Below, one piece after another: positions 12,596 through 27,400 of a DNA stretch of 64,000 nucleotides. Below the pieces are notes generated by a model that searched no databases, was not told where the DNA came from, and saw only the letters and a program-made list of their open reading frames with translations. Positions within the stretch are counted from its first letter, which is position 1. Every line of letters starts with the position of its first letter. The translations under genes and the position numbers were made by a program. Source of the DNA: Metopolophium dirhodum (taxonomy: Eukaryota; Arthropoda; Insecta; Hemiptera; Aphididae); the NCBI RefSeq assembly GCF_019925205.1, contig NC_083564.1:30790447-30854446 (forward strand). Reading direction: 5' to 3'.

Positions 12596-14044
12596 ACACC
12601 GGCACTTCAGATTTTCGCAATCCTCCGTTCGGATTTCAATAGCCAATAAAAAAATGTGTCTAAAATGCATTTTCCGCTGAATTTATAGTACGATTGATAT
12701 TACGCTGTTCTAGTATCTGTGGGACAAGTGCGTTGAACGGGATTAATCTTGAATAGTATAATTATTTAATTTTAATGTCCTCGAAAATATTGAAAACAAA
12801 TAAACGAAAGTGGACCTATTTCTGTAACGGAGTCCGGCCAGTTTTTATTTTTAATAATGTTATGACTTTTAATGATTTTTTTCAGTAACACAACATCTGT
12901 ATAAAAACCAAAACCTTTGTAGCTGTAGGTTATATCTAAGTATGACGAACATCAGATTAATACAGCTTGTAATAAATTATAATGTCAAATAGGTAATTAT
13001 TATTTACATAATTTAAGTTAGAAACGTTAATCTACGTAAAACACGTATGAAACAAATAACATACGACACCATATACAAACACTAGTCTGTAATTTTCACC
13101 ATCGTGTCATCATACACTTAGTCGATGACATGAAGAAACATTGTTTAAATAATGATTTGAATGACTTACTTCATTGATCTTCTGGTCCAAAACTTAAATT
13201 ATTCACCTTAGATCTACCAATAATATTACGATCTGTTCGCGGGGCTGTATGAAATTATTTTACAACTATACCTAAAAAAGAGTGTCCACGATTAAAAAAA
13301 GTCTCTATCGTGCCGCAAAAATAATGTGGACAAATAATATTTTACAAAAAGTGTGACAAGCACATTTTTTAAAACGGGATGAAAAATATTTTTTTTAACA
13401 CCTGTCCATAGATGTACTACGTTAACGATGTAAAGGTAAGTTTCATAGATATAATTTTAATTGTGGTTTTAAGGCTGAAGGTATAAATACGTATTTAATT
13501 TTTAAATTAAATGAATTATACGATAAACATTTAGTAAGTTAAATTAATGTAAAACATGATTTTGTATTATGTAATATACTAATATGTAACAATGGATAAA
13601 AAACAGTAAAAAAAAATTATAAACACGCTTGATTGATAAATACGAAACCAGTGAATTAATTAACGAAACACGAGTGCATTATAGTAACGTATTTATTATA
13701 TGCACTTGAGGTGTTAATACTTTAATTATTATAATATACGACCGATCTGTTATAATATGCTTACGAAATATTTGTATTTATTGGTGTACATGAATGGACA
13801 CATTTGACGGTAAATTACATCACATTAGATGCATTAGTTACGTCAACTATGATTCCGAGTAACAGTAATTCTATACTCTGTAAAATTGAGTTAATTATTG
13901 CTGCTTACATCTTATACCAAAGAAAAATGATTTCTTAAAATATATGAGAGGCAAAGGAATAACAGTTGAACGAAGAAAGTTAAAACTATTACGTTTCTGA
14001 CCTACATCACGTGTAAGTATTACTATCTTAATATATATATTTGT

Positions 14045-14525
14045 TCACTGCACCGATTTTGATGAATTGTTTTGTGTTTGCTTGAGTGGTTCTTTGAATA
14101 GTTTGGATTCACAATTGGACGCGGTAAGCCCAACCCGCGGAGGTGCTCAAACAGGGATTTTGAGGTTTACAATGGAAACTGTTGTTTATAAATGGTTGTT
14201 ATTGGTTATATAGGAGCAGTGGCGTATCTACTGGGGGGAATATGGGTGTCATACCCCTCCCAGGAGACCAAATTTCGTACACAATACAACATATGTATGT
14301 AATAATATTATGAATATAATATGAGTATACTGAATGCCTATTAAAAATTGTATATCCCCCCCCTCCTTGAAAAAATCCTAGATACGCTACTGTATAGGAG
14401 AAATAATTAGTAGAAATTAATTTTTATTTATTATTAGTTGCCATTGGTTATTCAGGCAGATCACTGATTAGGTACAATCATGCATCAAATCGAATTTTCG
14501 CATATTGCCTGCCAGGGCGGCCAAA
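14045..14525 (+). mobile_element. Helitron-like non-autonomous fragment
   Basis: The left part (ACTGCACCGATTTTGATGAA followed by GCTTGAGTGG) resembles the 5' region of non-autonomous Helitrons in insects. The rest (GAGGTGCTCAAACAGGGATT through TTGCCTGCCAGGGCGGC) matches segments at 62285-62490 (same strand) and 24410-24590 (opposite strand). No 3' CTAG terminus is visible, so it is truncated. A hAT MITE is inserted within it. Confidence 0.45.
14217..14392. mobile_element. 176-bp hAT-type MITE nested in Helitron-like repeat
   Basis: The termini are CAGTGGCGTATCTAC and GATACGCTACTG, imperfect inverted repeats with hAT-like CAGTG/CACTG-type ends. A perfect 8-bp target-site duplication, TATAGGAG, lies at 14209-14216 and 14393-14400. 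The interior has poly-G and poly-C stretches near the two ends. It has no coding capacity. A relative lies at 30367-30544. Confidence 0.85.
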
Positions 14526-14827
14526 TCTAAAATACTTACGCACAACACTCTTTGAAAGAATCATTAAGTTAATGATAAGTTAGAGAAATAACTTCTTATT
14601 TTTTTTTCATTTTTCTTCGGTACAGTTTTTTAAAAATATTTTCACTGTTTAAATGACGAGTTAATTTTGAGTTGAATCTTGATGTTGATAATATTAAGGT
14701 AATTCAAAACTAAATATATTTTACAACACAAATAATATTCTCTGGGTTTGTACGGTTTATATGAAATTTCAAATTTGCAACCACCCATTACCCTGACCAC
14801 GGAAGATGAAATTGATCGTGATTTGCC

Positions 14828-14850
14828 GCTCTGGCTCTGGCTCTGGCTCT
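14828..14850. repeat. CTCTGG hexanucleotide microsatellite
   Basis: About 3.7 units of CTCTGG in tandem, in non-coding sequence. Confidence 0.7.
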
Positions 14851-17800
14851 AAGGGTACGTCTACGGTTAAATTTTTTAAATCAGCTGATAACAGATATTT
14901 AACCGGGAAAATTCGGCCGATTAAACTCCGGTTAACTTTAATCAGAGATTGTACAACTGGCCCTAAGTTGATCAGTCAGTGAGTCAGAGAGGACACGTTA
15001 GATTATATCATACAATAGCCATCCCGCACGGCTTTTGCCCTTTGAGACACGCTTGTGATTATGTGAGCAATATATTTTCAGGTAGGCAAACCACCTGTGG
15101 TGGATTGCAGACACCACGAGGTGCGTACTTAATTACGAATGTTTTATTAACTCGTTGCTTATGATGTACATGTGGAATACCATTTTCACTAAGTTATATG
15201 GTTTAGATATATATACAGATATATATATATAGTTAATATACAGGTTGAAAATGATATTCAACCATAACCAATAGCACAACCTTGCAATAAACAAAAAATA
15301 TATATTATTATTTAGTTTATTTTCTTACTGGACAGACGGTGCCACTTTTGTATTTTTGACATCCAGGTTTCTTACTTTTCTGGTAGATTTTCCGAAAATG
15401 TTCTTTCAAAGAAACCTTGTCCTGAAAATTACGAACACAATAGAAAAAAACAGCTGAATCGGTGAAGACGTTCTCAAGTTATGGCATGACCAAGAGAAAT
15501 AGGGATTCATTTTTATTTTAACTTTAAGAGACGGCACATTAAACGTAGTCCAGTACTTATTTAGTCATGGAAAATGATAATAATATTAGGTATTATTTAT
15601 GTTTATTATTTATATTTTCGAAGGTAATTCAACTATTAAATCGAATAGTTTTTAAAACACAACGATTATCTATACCAATATACCATGCATCGTTTTGGAC
15701 ACCACTTACTGTAGGTATTCAATATAATTATTCTAATTCAAGCTTCGGATATCCACATTCAAGTATTCAACGATGATATTATATTCGAAGTTCATGACTT
15801 CATGTTTATTTTTATTCGTTTTTTCCGTACTAACTAGTATAGGTAGGTAAATTGTTAATTGTTTAATATAGATAGCAAGTTACTAATATTATATTAAACA
15901 ACGATAATTTTTATTTCGGTTTGGTAGATAATATCCTGGATTGCCGGATAACACCGCTAGTATACCTATATTATTTATATGTGTATAATATTAAATTGCT
16001 AATTGCATTATCAATACAATGTTATATAATTAATTAGCAATTAACGGTGTGTTATCAAGGACGAGTTTAGGTGTTCGTTGTAAGTAGGTATGAATTTTAT
16101 TTTTATATCGATATATAGTGAAGTACCACTCATACATGGTGTGACACGGTATATTTAGGTACACATAAGTAATTAATTAGGCAGTAAATGTTTATTACAG
16201 AGTAAATGAATTATGGCATTATTATATGTTTGAACAAGTACGTCGATCAGTCAAGGGCGTATTTGAGGGGGTGATAGGTTCGACCCCGCAGACAATTACA
16301 TTTAATTTTTCTTTTATATGATGCATTCATTAATTTACAAATTGTAATATTATAGTTAGTAACTCTAGTTAATTTAGTTATTACTAGTAGGGGATGTAAT
16401 ACTAATGTTGAAGGATATTATATAATGCTAATAACTGAGGGAAAGCGATGATAACATGGCCCTCCTAATGTGGCGGTTCAAAAATATAAAAATCACCAGC
16501 TATGATAATATGATTATAGTTTCAATTTATCACTGTAATGTATAACTTGAATTCAATTATAGGTAAATATAAAAATAATATGCTCAGTGTGAAACCACCC
16601 TTCCCCCACTACAAACACAAGACAAATACGCATTTGGGATCAGTAGAATAACTATGATTTTGATGCCCTAGATTCTAGAACAGGTGGTGAAACTATGACA
16701 CGCGGGTCAAAGGTAACGATGGCACGTCGTCACGTTTGTCAAATTTAAACAAAAAGGAAATTATTTTTTTTTTTTTTTAATTTCATCGTTAAATCTTACA
16801 TTTAATAAAACAAATACCTATATGAAAAAAAATGTGTTATAGTTTAAAAATAATATAGTTACTAGTTATAAAACGTTGAAAGTTTAAAATGTATTTTAAA
16901 GTAGATGTATTTTGTATTTTGAAAGTTCATTTTTCACGAGAATGCGATCAATCCAAAACTAGGAAATAAACTTACAGATACAAAATAAATAGGTACTTAT
17001 AATTTATAGACTCAAAAAAAGAGGATACAAAATACACATCTAAATTGAAAAATGATCCAACCATAAACGGGGACAATAATCACATTGCAAATATAATGTT
17101 ATGGGTGGATAAGTTCAGGTCCAATTAAAAAGAAGACAAGACAGTAATAATATTATGAAAAACGAAATCGAACATAATATTGTAGACTAGGTATATTAAT
17201 AATTTATTTTAGTACTTACACGTTTCTATAAACATATTATATTTATTTATCAACACATGTTGTGCAAACAGAAAACACGTTCATCTATGGTTAATTTCAT
17301 ATTAATTAATTAGTTTTTATTACTTGATATTTTTACTCTGTAAGGAAAATCTATGAATCATAAATATCTTTTTGAGAGGGCCTGGCCATGGTAACAATAA
17401 TAAATGTTATAACGGTCAAAGGTTATCAAATCGGCCTCGTGAAAATCGGTCAAAAAAAAAAAGCTAAACAGCCAAAAACATTTTTATTAAAATTAAAATT
17501 ACAATAATTTGGCACATAGTTCTTTCCTTGTTTTTATGCATGAGTATAGGTGACCCGAAAAATGTTTACCACTTCAGCACTTAAAACATAATATATAATT
17601 GCTCACAGATGAATTGCTGCAAGGTTGAGACGTTATGTTTTCTTACTCATTTTCCCTATAATATCTTCTTCTCAAATTTCGATATAAAAATCTATATAGT
17701 GGATTTTCGTGTATATTTTCTTAATTAATTACTTTGGAAAAAGGTTATATTTGGGTGAAATGTGAACATTTGGCTAGGTAAGCTCTGCATACAACCAAGT

Positions 17801-18496
17801 TCGTGACAATAAGTATAGAATTACGTATTGAATTTAGTTTGTGAAAACGTTTAATTTTTAATTTTAAATCTTTGCGTACCTATGTGTACAACAGGCGGTT
17901 AGTTAGTCAGTACCTTGATTAGGCTATAGATTAAATTTAACTGTCTTATTTAACGGAGATAGATAAGGTGAAAATTTAATCCATCTCCATTTATTTATGT
18001 TTAAACATAATATAATATATTGGTTATTATTCCGATATGATATTAGAGGAGAGGATCCGTTCCGGATAAATTGATTAGAAAGGAATAATAATATACAGAA
18101 ATCACAAAAAAAAAATCGTCGAGAAAGTTATTGTAGATAAGACAGGAATACTTTTTAAAGGACGGCAGGTCGAAGTGTGAACATTTGGTAATACAATAAT
18201 ATGAATCTAATATTGGTAAATAATTATTTTAATAATAGGTAGGCACATTTAAATAATTATGGAATAAAGTATTACAAACTAGCCGTGGCAGGAAATAATA
18301 ATAGTTATACCTACACACGACATTTTAACAAAGTTTCGTAATTATAGTAATTCATAAAAATAAAAAATGCACCACAATTTTCAGATATAATACAGTAAAT
18401 GGTTGTATTTTATAATACTATAAGAATATGAAATTATCAGCTATATTATAATATTATAAATGCAAATATTTTATTGCATGTATTGCGTGTAACGAA

Positions 18497-21400
18497 TTAG
18501 TTAGAGATTTTTGAATCTTGTTTGTGTTCTTTGTCTTTAATTGCTTGTTGTTTAAAACCTTCCAAACTATTGTGAACTCCGTAGAACGCATATATCAATA
18601 ATCCTGTAAAACAAAAATATTTAAATAAATATCAAAATAATTATTTTTATGTTATAATGGATGATAGATTAAATAAATTATTGAAATATTTTCTTAATTA
18701 TTATTATTTTTATTTGAAATACGCCTTGTTTGCATCTGGGCCTCCGAGGCCATTGACTGGTTTCAATATTTGCATTAATGGTACATTATTATTTTGGTTT
18801 TTTATCACTTTTTTTCATAATAATATAATATAATTTATTAACATAATATATTATTATAAATGTACAACAATGTATAACCCATAACTGCTCATTAAATGAT
18901 CGACCATTTTTTAAACTTTTCCGTTTTCTTTTTGGTAAATGTAAATATTTGACCAATATCGCCCTGTTGTTAATCATTGGCTATTTGGTAAGCCATCATT
19001 CCTTAGTTTTTTGTGTAATTAATTAAATTATTATGTCATTTTCACAAATGTTAAATGTACCTATATCGTTACATTAATAAAATTAGAATAACCTATAATG
19101 TAATAAATACATTTATTCGTACTTAATGTACCATGTAATTATTGGGCTCGTCCAGTGTTAAAATATAAACAAATAATAATAAATAAACTATCAAAAAATA
19201 TTGTGACCCTATGAAAAATAAATGTTTTGACTAATATTTTGTCATAACTATACCTGACCAGGCAAATGTTGTATTGCCCTGTAAATAATTGTTATGCTCA
19301 CACATGATGAAATTAAAGAATTCATTGTTTATTTTATGTATACTATAAAATATACATAATAATAATTAAATTAAATCTATAATACTTTATAAACTTGTAA
19401 TTATTTTTTATCTTTTATTTTACCTAACCTAAACCAAACTTAATGTTAACATCAATCAAAGTTGTAGATACCGTGATTAAAGAGTACCCACAAACGTTCT
19501 ATAATTTTTAAATAGGTTTATCTGTTATTATAAAAATGTAACGATCGGAAAAACATCGATTGATCTTATTTTATTACTCGGTGAAATGGTGATCTATCAA
19601 GGCATAAATATATTATATTATGTATAATATGGACCATTTAATATTTATAATGATAGCTATGTATATTTTTAACAATTATGCGCGGTTATAATCATAAGAT
19701 GCCTTTACATTTTGTTATACGTTGTTAAATTTATTCCATCGATGATGTCGTGTGGAATGAATTAAAATATAATTCGTTTATAAGTATAAGCTATATCATC
19801 CTTATACATACCTACTACAATCCCTATACCAAATCTCATCCAAGTTTTGATATTCAGCTCCATCATTAAGTACAAATTAAGTAATATACTCAAACATGGC
19901 ACTAGAGGAACAAAAGGTACCTAAAAAAATTACAAAATTACAAAATTACAAAACATGATAAAAATATTACAAACCATCATCAATTAAATTAACATGGTAC
20001 TCTATATACAAAAATGTGGGTGATTATTTAAGCTACCTGTACTTACTAATGCTGTACAAATAATATAGTCAATAATGTTTCGTCACGATATAGGTTACTA
20101 ACACTGAACACACAGGTCCTATACTGCACATTCAACTACATAATATAAGATGTATTTTTAATTTAAGAAAAAACTTCGTTCCTTATTTCCGTTACAATGA
20201 CTGTGGATTTTGGCTAATATCGGATTGTTATCACTAAATATCAAATTGAGAGAAAAAGACAAAGTGCCAGGCATTCTTTTATAGTATTCTAATAAATTAT
20301 TACAAAATAATAAAGTTATAGTTAAAATATAAAAAACAACACATTGTACCATTGACTACAAGTAACAACCATAGATACAGTTAACTTTTTTGATTAGACA
20401 CTTTTTTATTGATCCATTATCTTAGCCTAAGACTATAAGATACGCATAGATATGTACTTATGCAGTGACGAAATTACGAGGGGGGGATTAGGGTGTCTTA
20501 TCCCCCTCATGCCTTTTTTTTACTGAAGAACCATATTTGTATACTTATTATTTATTGGTACTAATATAGTATATTTTACGAAACAACAAATGAAAATCCA
20601 AATACTCTTGTGGTAATAAACATTAACCACTACTGCAAATTGCACAAATATATTGAAATAATACAGTTTAGCTCGATTTTTAGTAATTTTTTTCGAAAAC
20701 CTATAGGTAATATGTATATTTCAACGAGTTAAGTACAATGGTGCAAACAGAATTTGTTGGTCGGACTTAGTTCCAAGGTTATAACCTTTTGAATATTGAA
20801 ATGTTGAGTATTTTACGTTTACGCAGATTATTCCACGAATCTACACAAAAAAGTCGATTAAAACTTTCTTAAATAGTATGTAATTATTTATTTCCATGTA
20901 TGCATGCATTTATACATGTACCCTACTTACATTATACAGATTACAGATCACAATGGTTGGACTGAGAGTATTTATGATATAAGCCAAATTTTTTTTGGTG
21001 TGGGGGGTGTTAAGGATAAATGTTTCAATCTCCCCCCCCCCCCCACACACAAACATTTCCAAATTACGGTAGTGGACTTCTGGATTAACTAAGTACGTTT
21101 ATCTGTACATTTTGGCCGTTAGATAGACAGAAACAATATATAGTTCTCGATATATTGTCATCTCAATCGACATCTACCAGCCACCGATGATTAATAAATT
21201 TAACGTAAGACACTATCGCTATTATGAAAACTATAAATGTTTTTAAAAATATTTTTATTTGAATAATTTAAAGTCATTATAAACAACGTTTTTCTAAAAA
21301 AATAGATATGTTTTTCACTATTTTGTTTCATTATCATTTTTTAAATGTTTGCTTTTTTAATGACACGCATTTTGAATTTCGTATTCCAAATCATAATATT

Positions 21401-24400
21401 CTTCGGTGTATTTTATTGTATAAAATCGAATTTTGAACGAGTAGTGTGTGATAGTTATAACATATAAGTAGCCAAGTAGGTGATGTGATATGTATAAACT
21501 CTAAATGATAATATATTTGATAAGAGGAGTGGAGTGGTACACAGGTCCACACAAAATGTTGGTCAACTTATAAGTTATAACTAATAAACTTCTTGGTCAA
21601 AATTTGATTTTTATAGATCGAAATATTCTAAATAGTTTTCTGCATCGGGATATAAAATAAAAATATTTGTCGTTATTCAAAAGAGTAAGAATCTTAAAAA
21701 AAATCATAATGATAGAAAATACTCTCAAAATATTAAAAAATATTTAGTTTAATTTAATTTTTAGAGTTATCTAAAATAATAAAATTAATGTCTTACGTTA
21801 TCTCTCTCCGCACAATACTTATATAGGTATATATCGTATAAATACTTTGCGGTTAGTATAAAAAAATTAGGTATAATGTTTTGTACACTTTCTTACCCTA
21901 AACGACAGATTTTCGACGGCTTGTGGAAGTCTACATAACATAAACAGGGAAATCAATAAGGTTGCAACTGAAATCCCAATTACGATAGTCAACGATAACT
22001 GCAAAGACCCTTCGCAATAGTTAACGTTCGTCATACAAATGCAAAACACAAACGCGGCAAATGCTACGATAACACAAGACAACAAAAAAGAACATTATAT
22101 TATGTAATTATAACGCTTTTCCATATGTAATATTATTACTATAGTAAGTACTCGTATTATACAAAACGAATAATTGGCTTTTTAAAAAAAAAAAAAAATC
22201 ACTCGCAATAACTTACTGTAAGTGAGTATAAGCACTCTCGACACGTATTGGGAATCTGTGTTGGTCAGTCCTGTGTTCGATGCATTCCACCACTTGTAAA
22301 TTATATGAACTTCTGAGTTGTCCAAGTCCTGACTGACTGAATTGTTGTTTTTATACCTGAACGACAAACAAAGTATAATATGACGTGTAATAAAACGGAA
22401 TCGAACACGATCGTATAGACTATAAATTATTAATATTGTAATACACGTTTCAATAAACATATTTTTTTTGTTTATGTTTATTCATACATCTGATGGAAAT
22501 AAAAAACTCTTCCGTCTACTACTAGGTTAATACTCGTTTAAGTAAATACTAAATAATTTTATTAGGTATATACTGGTCGGAAACTTATCGAGGAATAATA
22601 TTATAATTCTAATCAAAATTTGTATACAAGACTCTTAATTCTTCGCATTATTACACACCTGAGTATCAAAATACAGACGCAAACCATCAGATACGACATG
22701 AGTGTGCCAATAGACGTCATCTCGACGAGTTGTTCAAGATTGAACATGGACGACAGCAAGCCTAGAAAATCGATTTTGACAAAATAAATGTATAGATATA
22801 ACATCGTTTATTACATATTGTATATATTACATTCTTGTTTGTTAGAATAAAAACAAGCGGGAAAGTGGATGTCACTCTGCTGTACAGTAGGTTACAAGTT
22901 GGTCAATGTATAATGGATTGTATTAAACTTGAATTCAATGATATAATATCATTATATAAGAAAAACGATTCTGAGCGGAGACGGTTTGTCAGTCTGGATA
23001 TTTTATATTATTGTTATTATTTATTATAGCCTGTAAGTTGAATTAATATTATATTATTTTTTTATTCGTTTCTATGGTGATAAACAAAGCGTTAGATATT
23101 AAAATCCCATTTTTAGCGGTTTTTCGTAATTTGTCGTTGGTCTTTCCCCTGGCATTAAATAACTATTGAGAAAATCGAAAAATTATGTCTCTAAGGTACT
23201 ATAATATTGATACAATTTACTAAAATATAAGATATACTATATGTTGAAATCAAAGCACTCCTTCTAGGAGAAATTTTGTCAACACGATAAAAAATAAATA
23301 AAAAATAAACACCATTGTAAAACCACTAGCTTCCTCGCTCCGCTCAGAATCTAAGACACATTACATCGCAGTCAACGCGTTAAAATCTTTACCAGTGCCA
23401 ATTCCGCAAATCATTGTCGCCAAAACGGGAGTCTTTGTTTTTTCATTGACCGTCGATAAGCACTTGAACAAAAGACCGTCGCTGGACATGGCGTATAAGA
23501 TTCTCGGTATAGGAAATAAACATCCTAATAAGCTTCGTGTATCATAAAAATAATGCGTTAGAAAAAATTGGCACGAAAAACTAATAAACATCAAATTAAA
23601 ATTACAAAAATATAAAGGTTAATATTATTACGTCGTCATAAGAGCGAATACCGCGCCGCAGGTAACCATATATTTGATGATTGGCATTCCCATGTTCTCG
23701 TAAATGACGGGCAGAGGTGCGTCCGGGTCCTATGAAACAACGACAAAACTAATTACTATACCCTATCGTGGGTTCGTTCGGAGACGCAGGGGTTGGAGGT
23801 GTTTTTCATATCAAGGGCTAGAAACGCTTACAAATTTGATCAGGGGTCATATAAAAGTTTTAAAACTTCACAATAAACATTGGAGAACAAAGATTCTCAA
23901 AGATTTTTTTTTATGTAGGTACCACTGATTTGTATTATGGATCGGTAATGTACCACTGGATGTTAAAAATTAACAATAATAATGTTTAAAAACTATTATT
24001 TAGGTAAATTTAACAGTATGTTTAGTACCTATTTACACATCACATAACATTTTATTGGGTCTACTCACAACCATTATTTAGTAAAAATATGAATCAATTC
24101 ATTTTTCGTACGGCCATTACACGTTATTCTACGTACCACCTTAGCGCCATGTAGCCTACATATGCATGTGCCCCGTACTTAGGTTTGATAACCCCTGATG
24201 TAGAATGTAGACCAGCGTTTCTCAAACTGTGGGTTGCGACCCACTGGTAAGTCGTAAGTCAATTCTTGGTGGGTCGTGAGAAGATTTTTGAACTATATAG
24301 ATTCTAGGAAATTTATTCATTATATACCTATTAATTATATTATATTCATTATCGTCTAACTATATAACTGTGAAATAAAAATCTCTCTAGAGGCTAAACT

Positions 24401-27400
24401 CTAGAACTACTTATTACACCTTGGTAGGCAATTTTCAATAATTCGATTTGATGCAAGCTTGTACTTGATCTGCCCAAAAAACCAATGGCAACCGATAATA
24501 AATAATTTCTACTGTTGACTGTAACCAATGGGAACTATTAATAAATAAAAATAAAATTTCCAATGTAAACTTCAATGTCCCTGTTTGAGCACCTCTTTAA
24601 AATGCGAATTTTGGCAAATCCTTTCTTATTGCACGGTGAAAATGTGAAAAGAATCTCTATTCCAAATTTCAAGTTCGTACGTTGCGTAGTTATTGAGTTA
24701 CAGCGATCAGTGACTAAATGGTATTTAAATGTTATATGTTTAGAAAAGTTAAGATACATTTTGAACACCATACACTGAACATTAAATAACGAACTGAATA
24801 AAGTTTGAGTCATATAGAGTTGGTACATTTAACGGGCAACGAAGTGCACAGGATCAGCTAGAAATGTATAAATTAATAATGTAATAAATTATAATAATAG
24901 TACCTACTCAAATTCTGTTTTCAGAATTAATTTTTAATCTTGTAAATAAACCATGTGGGTCACGATAGATTTTCGGGGATAAAATTGGGTCACCGTCCTA
25001 AAAAGTTTGAGAACCACTGTTGTTTACTATTATTAAGTTGTTCACTGTCATTGTAAACGATTGAATCTATAGTCATAAATTACTAATACATAATATACTA
25101 GTATATCATTTAGGGTTGTAATATTTTTTTAGTGTTTATATTATATTATTATAGTAGGTATAAAACACATACAGAGTAAATTAATATAAAATAACTACAT
25201 TATATAAACTACACGTTAGGTCATGCCTTTTGTATCTTCAATATTTTTTTTATATTATTATATTTTTCAATATTTTTTCAATATTATTTTACTGCTCAAT
25301 ATTGTGCCTCTCAGCAAAGAAAATGATTTAACGAATACTGGTTTTACATCTACAAATATTATAAATTTATTACGCGGGACATACAAAATTGGATTGATGG
25401 TAACCGACCTCAGCTAACCTAGACCATAATAATTTTATAATTTTATACTTGATCGTAATATGGCCACATCAAAGTTAACACCGACGCTACACTAGAATAT
25501 GCCAACGTGACGAAGAACAACGATAATATGATCGCTAGAGGAATGGTTCTTTTCGGATCTTTGGTCTCTTCACCTACAAGTACAATGAATAATAATTTAT
25601 GTATTTAATGATAACCATAATGAACAGACATCAAATGTAAATCGTAGAAGGTAAGTTAGTCTGGCACCCTAAAGTCAGAATTGTTTGCTAAAAATTCTAA
25701 CTTAGAATAGTTGAATATAGGTACCTAAGTAGGTATCGTACAGATTGTTACAGCCATACTCATTGAGAATACTTTTCGTCAATACTGAAATTATTATTTT
25801 TAAAAAATATAATCAAACCATACCTGTAGTAGCGATGGAATCGAATCCAATAAACCCGTAAAAGCATCTAGCAGCACCTGCGATTATTCCGTTCCAACCG
25901 AATGGTGAAAATCCTCCGTCACCGCCATCCACTCCCGGTGGAATTTCACTCTTTGGAATAAACCAATTGGACAGTTTACCTGAAATCAGTTAAGCACTCG
26001 TTTAATTTACCGTCAAAACTATAATTATTATAGCTTATAGGTGATGCACGCAAGCTCGTTAAAGCAATATGGGTACATTTTTATGAAAATGTTACAAGTC
26101 ATAATAATATAGTACGGATTATGCCCGAGTTACAAATCATGACTGTCATTACTATACAACGTGACTACTAAATTTCAGATGGATCAACGAAAAACAATAA
26201 TTACTGTGTTATAAATAGTTTTTAAAATGTTGTAATATACTATTATGGTGTGATTTGATTTATACCATAATATTTCCATTGTATTTATATACTTATGAGG
26301 TGTTGTAAAAAAATATTGAAGATACGAAAAGCATGACCTAACGTGTAGTTTATATAATGTAGTTATTTTATATTAATTTACTCTGTATGTGTTTTATACC
26401 TATTTTAATAATACAATATAAACACTAAAAAAAATATTACAACCCTAAATTATATACTAGTATATGTATTAGAAATTTATGACTATAGATTCAATCGTTT
26501 ACAATGACAGTGAACAACTTAATAATAGTGGGTATTCTATTGTCTTATTATACGCCTATATTAACCTGATTTATGATTAATGAAATACGAAAAAGTAGTT
26601 TATTTCAAATATTATTATTAACTGGTCTGCAGTGGTCATACATTACCTACTAATACAATGATTTAAGGTAACAATAATTTTTTAGTGTCTATATATTGTA
26701 CTATTGTAGTATAATCATAGTACAAATGTTAATATATTATGAACATTAATACAAATTCATCAAAATCACAAGTACGAGTTTATCTACACAATTTGTGTAC
26801 CTGTAGAAACTGAACCTCGTATTTTCATTATTTTTCTGCAAAACAAATGAGTAGTATAAATAAAATAAAAAAAATCGTACATTAGATACCTACCTAAGCT
26901 TCTTTTATTTAACTGAGAAAATAAAATTATTGGATAATTATTCCTCAGAATTAAAGTATTTTTTTTTCCGAAAAATCTGTATTTTTTTATTACATACTAT
27001 TGCAATGACAGTCAAGAAATATTTTATATTCGTCTCGGCACTTACCTAGAAAAAAGCCACTAACGACTACTGTACCCAATGTTAACAAGTTCAACATAGT
27101 AAACGCTTTATTGAGGGTTGAAGATTTCTTGACACCCCAAGCTACAATTACTGAAAAATTACATCATACATATATTATTTACTACAGTTAGTACACAATA
27201 ATTTCTCACCATAAAACTACTTTGAGATGAGATTTCGTTAGTTAAATTTACTTATTAGTTATTATTGTTTTGATAAACAGCTAAAATTCTTAATTTTGAG
27301 ATTTATATAATAACATTATTCTTTAAAATATAATAATCAATTTGAATTACCTATTTTAAGAAATATTCATATATATATATTATATATTTACGTATTCAAC

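Larger units (their letters stand above)
12372..18496. other. Intergenic between CAT copies 1 and 2
   Basis: This 6.1-kb stretch should hold the promoter of CAT copy 1 (near 12372) and the 3' flank of CAT copy 2. I see a short perfect hairpin at 12575-12595, a Helitron-like/hAT nest at 14045-14525, a CTCTGG microsatellite at 14828-14850, and an imperfect inverted repeat at about 16902-17042 (arms around GTAGATGTATTTTGTATT) that may be a small MITE. No further protein gene is recognisable. Confidence 0.5.

Noticed and set aside
20464..21075. A complete hAT element between a CAGTGACG end and a distant ATTACGGTAGTG
   Set aside because: The ends pair poorly and the flanks do not match, so I treat only the left end as a fragment.
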